Of a stretch of 64,000 nt of DNA, positions 11,869 through 22,299 are shown in pieces. The first letter of the stretch is position 1. Every line of letters begins with the position of its first letter. The notes beneath the pieces were generated by a model. That model worked only from the letters and a program-made list of their open reading frames with translations. It searched no databases and had not been told where the DNA came from. The DNA is taken from contig CM068388.1 in the NCBI GenBank assembly GCA_034770075.1, forward strand, positions 17,231,206-17,295,205. The letters run 5' to 3'. This DNA comes from Aralia elata (lineage: Eukaryota > Streptophyta > Magnoliopsida > Apiales > Araliaceae). The position numbers were made by a program, and so were the translations under genes.

Positions 11869-12450
11869 CAAGGGCGGAGGTAGGAATTTTTTTTTGGCTA
11901 GGCTATTGTGCGGTCAAAAAATTGTGATCTTATAAATAATTTGACGGGGGTTCAGGGACGGCCCCCAAACCAAATTTTGTAAATAATTTTATATTTTTCG
12001 GCTGGTTGCATATGTAAAAACATGTATTTAATTACAATATTGTTAATATTACAAGTAATAACATTATATATATATATATGTATACACTCCTTATTGACCC
12101 ATAATATTCCTTTCTAATCACAAATTTGTTAATAAATCTTTAAATTCCTTATGTTATGAAAATAATCTAAATTACATATGACATATTAAAAAAATCTAGT
12201 GATATAACCCATTTTTTGATATGTGTTCAAAATACACCTAAATTTTTGGATTTTTTAAAAATTGGAGTTAAAATAATTAATATAAATATGGTTGGAGTCA
12301 ATACCAAAAAAACAAAAAAAAAACAAGCAGCTAAATGGGAGATGTTCAAAAAGATGTCCCCCTAAACACTTATTGGTGAAGATATATAAGTACTAAATTT
12401 TTTAAAAAAAAATTCAGGTGGGCTACAGCTCATACGTTGCTCCGCCCATG
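11869..12450. mobile_element. Non-autonomous hAT element (582 bp)
   Basis: The ends are CAAGGGCGGAG and, read from the right, CATGGGCGGAG, variants of the plant hAT terminus. The flanks GGTGTTGG (11861-11868) and GGTGTGGA (12451-12458) are a slightly mutated 8-bp TSD. Units 2-4 have the uninterrupted site, for example near 21974 (TTGGGTGTGGGTACTC), which proves an insertion. No transposase is encoded. Confidence 0.85.
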
Positions 12451-13903
12451 GGTGTGGATCCTCACCCATAATATAGAATCCAAGATGGATGGAAAAGAAT
12501 TGATTTTCTGTGTGAGCAAGTAAGTGAGTTACTTGATATTAATCCAATTGATACTTGGATCGGTGGAAATTAATTAGCAATTCATGCAACGTGTTGTCTG
12601 ATATATGAATTCTTGGTGGAATTGGAAAGTTGATTACTTGAGAATTCATTAGTATATGAATTCTATATGGACTTGGAAAGGTGAATTACTAATGAAGTCG
12701 GTTAAAAACTTTCCTTTAGCAATTGTGTATGGATCCCTAATTAATATATATATGGGTCACACGGCAGTAACATAGATGTGAGAGAGAGAGACAGAGAGAG
12801 AAATCTTGGCAGCAACATTAGTTAATGGGTTTGTGTGCTGAAGGAGACATCTCGGTAGCGAAACAAGGCAGGAGTTTTTGTTTGCCCGAAGGAATAAATT
12901 GAGAGATACAGTTGTTTGTGAATTTCCATCGCAGCTCCAATCAATTGAAGCTTGAAGACTTTAATTAATTCGGAGGTTATAGGTGGTGAAGTTAATTAGG
13001 TTTATCAATCTAATTAAAGGTAATTTGTACTATCTCAGTTCATTATGTAACTTTAAGTTTATGGCGTAACATAAGTGAAGATTATTGTAAGCCCATTATT
13101 TTTAAATAGTGAAAATTCGGAGTTTGACCTGTAATTTTTATCTCTTAGTTTTGGAGAGTTTTCCATGTAAATTTGGTGTCTTACTTGTGGATAGTTATTT
13201 GTTATTTTCGTTCTCATAATTAATTTTGTTGATTTCCTATTTAATTGAAAAAAGACGAAAAAGTAATTAAGATTATTTTAGGCGTACTTTTCCCGACAGT
13301 TCACAGGCTCTTCGTGAGCTATGCAACATAAACGGGTCCCGCAATAGATGAAATCATAGGAACCTAATAGGTTAATGCCAACATATTAATTTTCATCGAC
13401 TTCACGTAATATAATATATTAAGTCAGCACATAAATGAATATATATTACATTCATGTGTAATATCTTAAAATAATAAATTTAATAAACTCCCTCATTTTA
13501 TTATAACAAAATACATACATTAATTCATTAATTTTAAATAAGTGGATTAATTAACTCGTTTTATGAATCTAGTTCATAATAATTTTATTGTCATCCAAGG
13601 CTTATTATTCAAATTATATTATTTCATAATACAATTTCAATTTATTCTCAATTAATTAATATTAATTAATTAATTTTATCTATTTTCTTTAATGATTTAA
13701 TTAACTATTAAATCTTATTTTCCCAATATATGTATATATTTCACATCTATATATACACATTTAATCTCTTACACAAAATCACATACTTCACATTATATAA
13801 AACACATATATACATATATGTCCAAACTAACTTCGTCTCTTAATAAAAAATTTATTTATTAAATTTTTATTTGACTAATTTTCAAAATATTCGAGATATT
13901 ACG

Positions 13904-14252
13904 CCTAAATCTTTGGAGTATGATGGCAGGAGGGATGCCAACGTAATTGATAACTTCCTATGGCATATGGATCGTTACTTCACTATCCTAAACTATGATA
14001 TGGTGGCATAGAAAATGTGCATAGAGGGAGAAGGGGACGTGCACCATTGATTCTTAGGATACTCTCAAGGCTGAGCTCGAGAAGCAATTCCCAAGAATAA
14101 TGGCGGCCGTGATGCCCCAAAGAAAATGAAGGAGCTCAAACATGATCGTTCCATCCAAGACTACATTAAGACTTTCCAACCTCGTGCTCTAAATAACGAA
14201 CATGAGTGATGAGGATTTTCTCTTTAATTTTATGGATGGACTCAAACCTTAG
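13904..14252 (+). pseudogene. Gypsy gag remnant of element H, unit 1 (part 1)
   Basis: Continues the gag broken at 7502. The frame reads PKSLEYDGRRDANVIDNFLW and HMDRYFTILNYDM, then stops and shifts; later pieces are recognisable (DYIKTFQPRALNN, MDGLK). This is the conserved capsid region of Ty3/gypsy gag. It is interrupted at 14252 by the gypsy element that follows, and resumes at 19691 with AAQELKCYKVEDIATVLTAA. Some stops are shared with units 2-4, so the gene was dead before the array formed. Confidence 0.75.
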
Positions 14253-14775
14253 TGATGCGGTTGATGAGCAAGCATGTCAGTTTATGGAAAGATTTGATAA
14301 GATTTGATAAATTATGGAAAGATTTGATCTAGTGGCAATTTGGTAATTTCTGTCAAGTTTGGAGTATCGAATTTTGACGTTTTCGGAGCCTAATTTCATT
14401 GGAAACGGGCCAACGGTCAAAAGTCACCAGCGTTTCGCTCGTGAGCTGTAGGGTTTTTTGGTCAAATTCCATCGTTTAGGCCTTCAAAATTGCATTTTAT
14501 TGTTTTCGGGTTATTTTTGTAATTTTCTTTATTAGTTTTCCTTTTTCGTTTGGGTTTCTGCTATTAAGGTTTTGCTATTTAAGTGTTTGTTATGATGGGA
14601 TTGAGCAGTTTTTGATGAATAATAAAATTTCTTTATTTACCCAAAATTCTCTGAATTAGAATTTTGTTGTCTATTTCCTAAAATTCGTAGAATCAACAGG
14701 TTGTAGAAGGTTATCGTTGGTAATTGTGCGCGATTCAACAATTGGTAACGATTTTCGTTTACTTCCGCTACGTCA
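14253..14775 (+). repeat. 5' LTR of the gypsy element (523 bp)
   Basis: Starts TGATGCGG and ends CTACGTCA, the same length as the 3' LTR. About 18 mismatches to the 3' copy and no length change. The 5' end contains a short internal duplication of GGAAAGATTTGAT. Confidence 0.95.
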
Positions 14776-14777
14776 GT

Positions 14778-14789
14778 TGGTATCAGAGC
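14778..14789 (+). promoter_or_regulatory. Primer-binding site of the gypsy element
   Basis: TGGTATCAGAGC two bases after the 5' LTR, an exact match to the common plant initiator-Met tRNA primer-binding site. Confidence 0.9.
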
Positions 14790-14805
14790 CAGAACCATAT
14801 TCACC

Positions 14806-16593
14806 ATGCCGCCCCGTAGAGCGCAACGTATGGATGAAGTTTATGGGCGTGAGGATCTACAGCGCCTTAAGCAGCGGTTCGAGCAGCGAATCGGAGAATT
14901 GATGGAACAGGGGATGAACACTATGATGGATCGACTGACACTACGGATGGGTGAGTTGTTGGCGAACCAAAATAGGGCAATTCCAAATCAGGAGAGGAAC
15001 CCTACTTATGATGATCGGAGGAATCCTTTCGCAGCAGAGAATGATGACGGCGATGACTTTGATGTTGAGTATGAGGAGGCACCTCGTGGGCGTCGTCGAC
15101 CATATGCAGTGGAGGATGATAGGAGACGTTGGGAGACTGGTATGAGGACTGAGATTCCTGAATTTTGTGGTACCCTCCAGCCTGAAGAATTCATTAACTG
15201 GCTGGCCACGGTAGAAGAGATCCTGGAATTTAAGGGTGTCCCTGATGATAAACGAGTACCCTTGGTTGCTACCAGACTCAGAGATAGAGCGATGGCGTGG
15301 TGGCAGCAACTCAAGCAAACGAGGGTTCGATTGGGGAAATCAAAAATTACAAACTGGGAGAAGATGAAGAAATAGTTGCGGGCGGCGTTTCTACCTTATA
15401 ATTATCAGCGATTAATGTACTAGCGGTTGCAAAATTTAAAACAAGGAGGTCGTACAGTTGATGAATACACAACTGAATTCTATCAGTTGATTGCTCGGAA
15501 CGAGGTGCATGAGACAGAAGACCAGTTAGTAGCCCATTATATTGGGGGATTACAAGAACAAATTAAAGAGACAATTAACATGTTTGATCCGATGTCTGTT
15601 TCTGCCGCACATCAGCGGGCTGTGCAGGTTGAGAAGAGGCGTCTTGGTGGTTTTGGACAATATTCTGGTATTGGGAATTCAGGAGGCGGTGTTAATAGTG
15701 GTCGTTCAGGCGAGGTTGCTGCCGCGGGGACAATAGCCAAAACGGGAGCAGCAACAAATAATAACAGGAGGATTGGTCCAGTAAGTGGTATCAAGTGTTT
15801 TGCATGTGGTGAACCGGGGCACAGGCAAGCTGATTGCAAGAAGACTGGAAAAAGGGCAATGTTTGCTAGAACAGATGAGGGTGATGCTATCGATGATGAA
15901 GTCCTGTTGACTAGTGAACCGATTTTTGATTCAGAAGGCCTGGATGAGGAGTTGGTGACTGGTGATGTTGGGACTGCATTAGTGGTGAGAAGGTCCTGCC
16001 TTACACCTAGGGCTGTTGATGATGATTGGCTGCGAAACAATATTTTTCAGTCAACTTGTACTGTAAAAGGGAAGGTATGTAAGTTTATGATTGACGCGGG
16101 CAGTTGTGAAAATATAATTTCAGCAGAGGCAGTTCGAAAGTTAGAACTAACAACTGAAAAGCACCCAAAGCTATATAAGTTAGCCTGGTTGAAACAAGGG
16201 GGCGAGGTGACTGTCTCAAAACGTGCACTGGTACCCTTTTCTGTGGGGACAAAGTACAAGGACGAGGTTTGGTATGATATAGTCGCTATGGATGCGTGCC
16301 ACCTACTGTTGGGACGACCTTGGCAATTTGATAGAGAGGTGGTTCATAATGGTAAAACAAATACATATAGCTTTATGTTTGAGGGGGTAAAGATTGTGTT
16401 AGTGCCCAAGCGGGAAGAAAATAAAGGTAGTGCTAGTTTGTTGACTTTGGCACAATTTGAGGAGGCGGTACAGGAGACAGAAATAGTGTATGCCTTAATC
16501 GGGAGAATGGTTGACAAAGATGTAGAGGTTCCTGATGTAGTCAAACCAATTCTAGATGAGTTCAGTGATGTATTTTCCAGAGGAACTACCTGA
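14806..16593 (+). pseudogene. Gypsy gag and protease, broken
   Basis: The start at 14806 (MPPRRAQRMDEVYG) lies 16 nt after the primer-binding site. The frame is interrupted by TAG at 15373-15375 and TAG at 15421-15423, then stays open to a frameshift near 16575 (one extra T in a T run). The capsid region contains EFCGTLQPEEFINWLATVEE and MAWWQQLK. A CCHC zinc knuckle (CFACGEPGHRQADC, 15796-15837) binds RNA. The protease motif reads D-A-G-S (16093-16104) where aspartic proteases have D-S/T-G; plant CRM-type elements often show a small residue there, so this may be natural. The two stops fit C-to-T or G-to-A changes. Non-functional without readthrough. Confidence 0.85.
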
Positions 16594-18181
16594 AGGATTA
16601 CCCCCAATGCGTGACATACAACATCAGATTAATTTGGAGCCCGGGGCATCATTACCCAATTGCCCTCATTACAGGATGAGTCCTGGAGAGCATGAAGAAT
16701 TAAGGAAACAGGTGGAAGAGTTACTGGCCAAGGGCTACATCCGGGAGAGCTTGAGTCCCTGCGCGGTACCAGCCCTTCTGACTCCAAAGAAAGATGGTAC
16801 TTGGCGGATATGTATCGACAGTAGAGCCATCAACAAAATAACGGTCAGGTATCGTTTTCCTATTCCACGCTTGGATGACCTGCCGGATCAGCTTAGTGGG
16901 GCTACTATTTTTACTAAATTAGATTTAAAGAGTGGGTACCATCAACTCCGAATTCGAGTTGACGATGAATGGAAGACCGCTTTTAAGACTAGGGAGGGAT
17001 TGTACGAGTAGATGGTCATGCCGTTTGGATTGTCCAATGCACCTAGCACCTTTATGCGTGTTATGAACCAGGTTTTGAGGCCTTTCATTGGTAAGTGTGT
17101 TGTCGTGTACTTCGATGACATTCTAATATACAGTGTTAATCCGAGCGAGCATCTTAGTCAGTTGCGAGAAGTTCTTCATGTGCTGCGTCGGGAGAAATTG
17201 TATGCTGCAGCTAAAAAGTGTGTCTTTTTGACACTTAGGGTACTGTTTCTTGGATACATAGTGTCTGATGTAGGGCTGCAGGTAGATGAGTCCAAAGTCG
17301 AGGCTGTGAAGCATTGGCCACGACCTAGTACCTTGACTGAAGTTAGGAGCTTCCATGGGTTGGCATCCTTTTATCGGCGTTTTATTCCACACTTTAGTAG
17401 CATTATGGCTCCTATTACTGATTGTATGAAGCAGGATGGGAAATTTGCTTGGACTGGCGAAGCAGATGAGGCGTTTGAGCTGATTAAACACCGCCTTACA
17501 ACAGCTCCTATTTTAGTCTTACCGGATTTCCATTAACCTTTTGAGTTGCACTCTGATGCTTCCAAAGTGGGAATTGGGGCTGTTTTGAGTCAAAATAACA
17601 GGCCAGTGGCATATTTTAGTGAAAAGTTGTCGGGTGCCAAGTTGCGTTATAGCACTTATGATGTTGAGTTTTATGCTGTGGTTCAGGCTATCAAGCATTG
17701 GCGCCATTATTTGTTTCAGCAGGAGTTTATTTTGTATACTGATCATGAGGCTTTAAAACATTTGCACAGTCAAGATAAAGTTTCTGCTAGACATGCGAGC
17801 TGGGTTGCCTACCTCCAAAGGTTCACTTTCGTGGTGAAACACAAGTTCGGCGTTACCAATAGAGTGGCTGATGCTTTGAGCAGGCGCAATGGGCTGTTAA
17901 CTCAACTTTCTGTGGAGGTACCCGGGTTTGATTCATTTGCTGAATTATTTGAAACTGATCCGTATTTTTCTGGTATTTTGGCAAAGGTTCGGGCCGGGGA
18001 GAGGACAGATTTCCATTTACATGATGGATTTTTATTTAAAAATAATCAACTATGTGTTCCAGATTGTAGTTTGCGGTTAAAGATTCTTAAGGAGATGCAT
18101 GGCGAGGGACATGTAGGGAGAGAGGACCTTACAGTTAGTACAGTCTACTTACTTTTGGCCTACTATTCGGAAGGAGGTTGA
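16556..18181 (+). pseudogene. Gypsy reverse transcriptase and RNase H, broken
   Basis: In frame 2, after the frameshift near 16575. The RT fingers and palm include [15 protein letters not shown] and [13 protein letters not shown]; the catalytic box YFDDILIYS has its aspartates at 17114-17119. A TAG at 17009-17011 lies just before [14 protein letters not shown] and a TAA at 17534-17536 just before the RNase H domain, which starts ELHSDASKVGIGAVLSQ (catalytic Asp at 17555-17557). The integrase zinc-binding histidines begin at 18098-18112 (EMHGEGHVG). A one-base deletion near 18121 ends this frame. The domains copy element RNA into DNA; here they could not be made as one protein. Confidence 0.9.
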
Positions 18182-18188
18182 AAAACTG

Positions 18189-19247
18189 GTGCAACGTTGT
18201 CGGGTTCGCCAAGTCGCTAAGGGAACAACAACTAATGCCGGTTTATATATGCCTCTACCAGTTCCATCTCAGCCATGGGTTGACATCAGTATAGATTTTG
18301 TGCTTGGCTTACCACGTACACAGCGGGGTAACGATTATATTTATGTGGTAGTTGATCGTTTTTCCAAGATGGTGCACTTTATTCCATGTAAGAAGACCAC
18401 AGATGCTGTTCGTGTTGCTCAATTGTTCTTTAGGGAGATTTATAGGTTGCACGGTTTACCAGTGTCTATTGTGTCTGACCGTGATACTCGGTTTCTTAGC
18501 CATTTTTGGCGTAGTTTGTGGAAGATGGTGAACACACAGTTGAATTTTAGTAGTGCCTACCACCCGCAGACGGATGGGCAGACTGAAGTGGTGAATCGAT
18601 CTTTAGGCAATTTGCTGAGGTGTTTGGTTGGTGAACATGTGAAGGGTTGGGATCTGAAGCTATGTCAGGCTGAGTTTGCCCATAATCATGTAGTTAACAG
18701 GAGTACTGGCTTTAGTCCCTTTGCAGTAGTGTATTCTGTTACTCCTAGGGGACCACTTGATTTGCTGCCCTTACCAGCAAAGACGCGAATTCATGGGACC
18801 GCAGAGACTTTTGTGACTGGATTGCAGGAGGTGCACAGGGCTGTCCATGACAATCTGCTGCAGGCTGCGAGCAAGTATAAACACGCTGCTGATAAGAAAC
18901 GGCGTCATGTTGAGTTCGACGTGGGCGATTTTGTGTGGGCTGTTCTTACTAAGGATAGATTTTCTGCAGGTGACTATAATAAGTTATCTGCCAAGAAGAT
19001 TGGGCCGGTGGAAATCATTGAGAAGATCAATCCTAATGCATATCGTTTACGACTGCCAAGTCATATTCGTATCGCGCCTGTTTTTAATGTCAAACATTTG
19101 ATTCCATACACCGGTGATTCTTCTGATGATGACAATTCGAGGGCGAATTCAGTCCACCCTGGGAGAATGATGCGGTTGATGAGCAAACATGTCAGTTTAT
19201 GGAAAGATTTGATAAGATTTGATAAATTATGGAAAGATTTGATCTAG
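18189..19247 (+). pseudogene. Gypsy integrase, frame-shifted from RT and extending into the 3' LTR
   Basis: Frame 3. The D-D-E catalytic triad is present: Asp at 18294-18296 (DFVLGLP), Asp at 18477-18479 (VSDRDTRF), Glu at 18585-18587 (GQTEVVNR). The second cysteine of the HHCC finger has become Arg (CRVRQ). A GPY/F-like module follows (KKIGPVEIIEKINPNAYRLR) and then HIRIAPVFNVKHLIPY. There is no chromodomain. The frame continues 80 nt into the 3' LTR before stopping at 19245-19247. Integrase inserts element DNA into chromosomes; here it is cut off from the upstream pol frame. Confidence 0.88.
19155..19167 (+). promoter_or_regulatory. Polypurine tract of the gypsy element
   Basis: CCTGGGAGAA directly before the 3' LTR start TGATGCGG; the purine run primes plus-strand synthesis. 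Confidence 0.75.
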
Positions 19248-19690
19248 TGGCAATTTGGTAATTTTTGTCAAGTTTGGAGTTTCGAATTTTGACGTTTCCG
19301 GAGCCTAATTTCATTGGAAATGGGCCAACGGTCAAAAGTCGCAAGCGCTTCGCTCGTTTGCTGTAGGGTTTTTTGGTCAAATTCCATCGTTTAGGCCTTC
19401 AAAATTGCATTTTATTGTTTTCGGGTTATTTTTGTAATTTTCTTTATTAGTTTTCCTTTTCCGTTTGGGTTTCTACTATTAGGGTTTTGCTATTTAAGTG
19501 TTTGTTATGATGGGATTGAGCAGTTTTTGATGAATAATAAAATTTCTTTATTTACCCAAAATTCTCTGAATTAGAATTTTGTTGCCTATTTCTTGGAATT
19601 CGTAGAATCAACAGGTTGTAGAAGGTTATCGTTGGTAATCGTGCGCGATTCAACAATTGGTAACGATTTTCGTTTACTTCCGCTACGTCA
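19168..19690 (+). repeat. 3' LTR of the gypsy element (523 bp)
   Basis: Same termini and length as the 5' LTR, followed by the TSD CTTAG at 19691-19695. Confidence 0.95.
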
Positions 19691-19815
19691 CTTAGGCTGC
19701 CCAAGAGTTGAAATGCTATAAGGTGGAGGATATCGCTACCGTACTGACTGCAGCAGAGTCACTAGTGGAGTATCGCTCTATTAAGAAGGGTGAAAGTTCC
19801 ATGTGTAAGTATTGA
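19691..19815 (+). pseudogene. Gypsy gag remnant of element H, unit 1 (part 2)
   Basis: Resumes after the insertion with AAQELKCYKVEDIATVLTAA and ESLVEYRS, homologous to the uninterrupted copies in units 2-4. It ends in a stop near 19815. Confidence 0.7.
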
Positions 19816-20642
19816 GCTTAAAGGGAGCGGGTATTATTATATATTTTGATACTTTACAGTACAAAGTAAGTTTATGTTACACACAGAAACCTTTTATAGT
19901 TATAAAGATGGCGATCCTTTCTCAAACATTTCTCTACATTGAAGCACCATTGGAGCATTACAATGACCTTACTTGTCTTGGTATATATTACTTTCTCAAT
20001 AAATAAAGTGGTTCCACTATTAGTCATTGGAAAGCTGTGAAGCGTATAATACGTTATCTTTGTGGTACTTCTTCAATTGTGGTCTCCTTATTTAAGCTTC
20101 AAAATCTTTAATTTGATCTGCCTTCTCAGATGTGGATTGGGTTGGACGCCTTGATGGTCGACGCTCTACAATGGTTGCATATTTTTGGGACCAAATTAAC
20201 TATCCTAGCAATCAGAAAAACAAATTGCTTCTGGTGACATTATAGCACAAGGCTTTGATTGAATGTTTTAGAGTTTTTTGATGGTTTTTTATGCATTAAT
20301 TTATTCCATGAAAAAGGATAAAGGTGAATCTCTGAATCATTTTGTTTCGCATTGTCGCTTCAAATTGGGATTTATTCCGACTAAGTAATGTTTATATTTG
20401 TCTCTCGACCTATGCAAAAGCCTTAAGCGTGAACGGAAGGAGTATTTATTTTAATTATTCTGTTACTTTGCAGTACAAAGTAACTTTGTTTTACACATAG
20501 AAACGAGCCTCACATAGTTCATCCAAACTATAGGTTTGAATGAAGTGAAGGCGTTTTTAAACATATGTAAGTACTTAAAATACACTGATAAAAGGCACAA
20601 TGCATGCCCATCTCCCTCAAGCATCACCACCACGGCCACAGC
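19816..20642. repeat. Copia debris between gag remnant and peptide gene, unit 1
   Basis: Two direct repeats of about 43 bp (19848-19890 and 20461-20506) containing a TTACTTTG-N5-CAAAGTAA dyad (first copy imperfect) frame a dead copia RNase H fragment at 20022-20240. There, SHWKAVKRIIRYLCGTS and, in another frame, SDVDWVGRLDGRRSTMVAYF are recognisable. The stretch 20255-20642 shows many one-base expansions compared with units 2 and 3. Confidence 0.6.
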
Positions 20643-21017
20643 TCAGCAACTAACACCGTAGCAAAAAACCCACCAGACAGCCGCAGCTGCCGCAGCAGTT
20701 CATTTGATCAAACATGCACCCACGATCCAGCACTTAGGCAGCCTAGGTTTTGCCGTCCGGGAGGTATCCCTGCGGCAGAAAGATCCTTGACCGGAGCGTT
20801 TTCCTGTTTGAACTTTACCCAAACTGAACGGTGTCAATAGCAAACTGAATCTCCATTACCGCCGTTTAGAGTGACTGACGGACTCCACAGCAATTAAATC
20901 TCCATTTCCACCGTCAGAGCTACCAGCCTCATCAGCTGCCAGAGCCAAGGGTGCGAAGGTCGATATCAGAACCACCACCATTGCCGCCACCACCAGAGCA
21001 ACCTTCTTGTTCTCCAT
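20643..21017 (-). pseudogene. Cysteine-rich secreted peptide gene, unit 1 copy, frameshifted
   Basis: Homologous along its whole length to the intact copies in units 2-4, with start codon (complement of 21015-21017), stop and TATA box in the same positions. It is 375 nt against 366 nt. The nine extra bases are all extensions of short homopolymers at seven places, so the frame shifts repeatedly. No other clearly inactivating change was seen. This can be a real pseudogene or an unpolished stretch of assembly; the same excess of one-base expansions continues outside the gene over about 20255-20870, which favours sequence error. The peptide family is described at 24750-25115. Confidence 0.75.
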
Positions 21018-21070
21018 TTCCTTTAGTTATGAGTACTTTTTATTGTATATCAGATTATCCTCTAAGCAAT

Positions 21071-21081
21071 CCTTTTTATAG
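21071..21081 (-). promoter_or_regulatory. TATA box of the unit 1 peptide gene copy
   Basis: CTATAAAAAGG on the minus strand, about 55 nt upstream of the start codon, conserved in all four units. Confidence 0.6.
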
Positions 21082-21563
21082 TGAACGAGCTGGGATTACA
21101 ATGTACATGTTTTTTTTTTTCGTTTTTTTTTCGTTTTTTTTGTACTTTTGCCAGATATGAGTAATTCTTCTTACTGTACACGTGTCCAATATTCAAAATA
21201 AGGTAACTTTTTGTAGACCATGTTTTTTTCGTTTTTTGATTTCTTCTCAAGTTACATAAAAAAATCAAGTAGGTTTAATTCAAATCTTAATGAATCTGTT
21301 AGATCAAATTGGTTTTCAAATCACTTTTAGTCACCTCAGCGGTAATCCAAGATTTGAGTTCCGTACAGGCATAATTATTTTTTATAACTAAATCTTGAGT
21401 TTTATTATGTATTGCGATAAATTTAGGTTAAATTACTATTGTTTGAGAAACTTATCATACATGAAATTGGTATAAATTATAGAAGAACCCCACTTATTAC
21501 ATATCTTGTTAAAAAAAATTGTCAATAATATTTATCAACGTAACTGATAATAAAAAATAACTT
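21082..21563. other. Upstream region of the unit 1 peptide gene
   Basis: Non-coding and shared with the other units. Contains T-rich runs near 21110-21140, a TACACGTGTCC stretch (a G-box-like CACGTG core) near 21177, and the unit boundary at its right end. Confidence 0.5.
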
Positions 21564-22259
21564 AATATTTGTTATTGTCATCTTTTTATAAAAAAAAATG
21601 ATTCAATCAGTTTATAATTCTTATCTGAATTATTGGGTGTTTAAGTCTCTCTCTCTTCCATGCAGAAAGTTGAAGAAATTCAGGAATATTCACCTTAACG
21701 AGGACTTATACTGCACTTAATTAAAGCTGCGAGGTGGGGCAGTTCATAAAGAAAATTTTCATGCTTTTCATCCGAATGCCAGTTAGATTTACTGATAAAG
21801 GACATAGACCCCATTATTGAATAATAACAATTCATTAGCTCCGAACATAATTATTCTATATAATTATTCTATTTTGTCTTTTCTTATTTTCTTATTGCCC
21901 ACACACGATTTGTATGTCATCTTTAATTGGTTGGGCAATAAAGCAAACTCACGGGTGCAACTGGTTCATGTTGGGTGTGGGTACTCACCCATAATATAGA
22001 ATCCAAGATGGATGGAAAAGAATTGATTTTCTTTGTGAGCAAGTGAGTTTACTTGATATTAATCCAATTGATAATTGGATTGGTGGAAATTAATTAGCAA
22101 TTCATGCAACGTGTTGTCTGATATATGAATCCTTGGTGGAATTGGAAAGTTGATTACTTGAGAATTCATTAGTATATGAATTCTAGATGGACTTGGAAAG
22201 GTGAATTACTAATGAAGTCAGTGAAAGACTTTCCTTTAGCAATTGTGTATGGATCACTA

Positions 22260-22299
<40 letters not shown>

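Larger units (their letters stand above)
7503..13903. mobile_element. Insertion G in the gag of element H (TSD CCTAA)
   Basis: The insertion starts TGTGACGTCCCC and ends ATATTACG here (ATATTACA in units 2-4). CCTAA is present at 7498-7502 and 13904-13908. The two sides join into one gag reading frame, so this was a single insertion. It encodes no protein. The right half (from 11444) has a leader-like stretch with GAGACATCTCGGTAGCGAAA near 12846 and a donor-like AAAG/GTAATTT near 13018. It is best read as a solo LTR or non-autonomous LTR element, enlarged by a CACTA-like end, a MITE and a hAT element. Everything from 11444 onward is repeated in units 2-4. Confidence 0.65.
14253..19690 (+). mobile_element. 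Complete Ty3/gypsy LTR retrotransposon, probably CRM-type, inactive
   Basis: 5438 bp, flanked by a perfect 5-bp TSD CTTAG (14248-14252 and 19691-19695). Order: 5' LTR, primer-binding site, gag, protease, reverse transcriptase, RNase H, integrase, polypurine tract, 3' LTR. Integrase follows RNase H, the gypsy order. Assignment to the CRM (centromeric chromovirus) group rests on the LTR starting TGATG, absence of a classical chromodomain, the protein terminus NSRANSVHPG, and a pol frame that runs into the 3' LTR; this is an inference. LTRs differ at about 18 of 523 positions by eye (about 96.5% identity). Four in-frame stops and two frameshifts make it non-autonomous. Confidence 0.9.
11444..21563. 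repeat. Tandem unit 1 (enlarged by two transposons)
   Basis: It begins AATATTTGTTATTGTCGTC. Subtracting the gypsy element (5438 bp plus 5-bp TSD) and the hAT element (582 bp plus 8-bp TSD) leaves about 4.09 kb, equal to the other units. Order: right half of G, gag remnant, copia RNase H remnant, minus-strand peptide gene, gene upstream region. Confidence 0.9.

Noticed and set aside
14941..18181. Minus-strand and out-of-frame frames within the gypsy element
   Set aside because: Shadows of gag-pol with no domain similarity.
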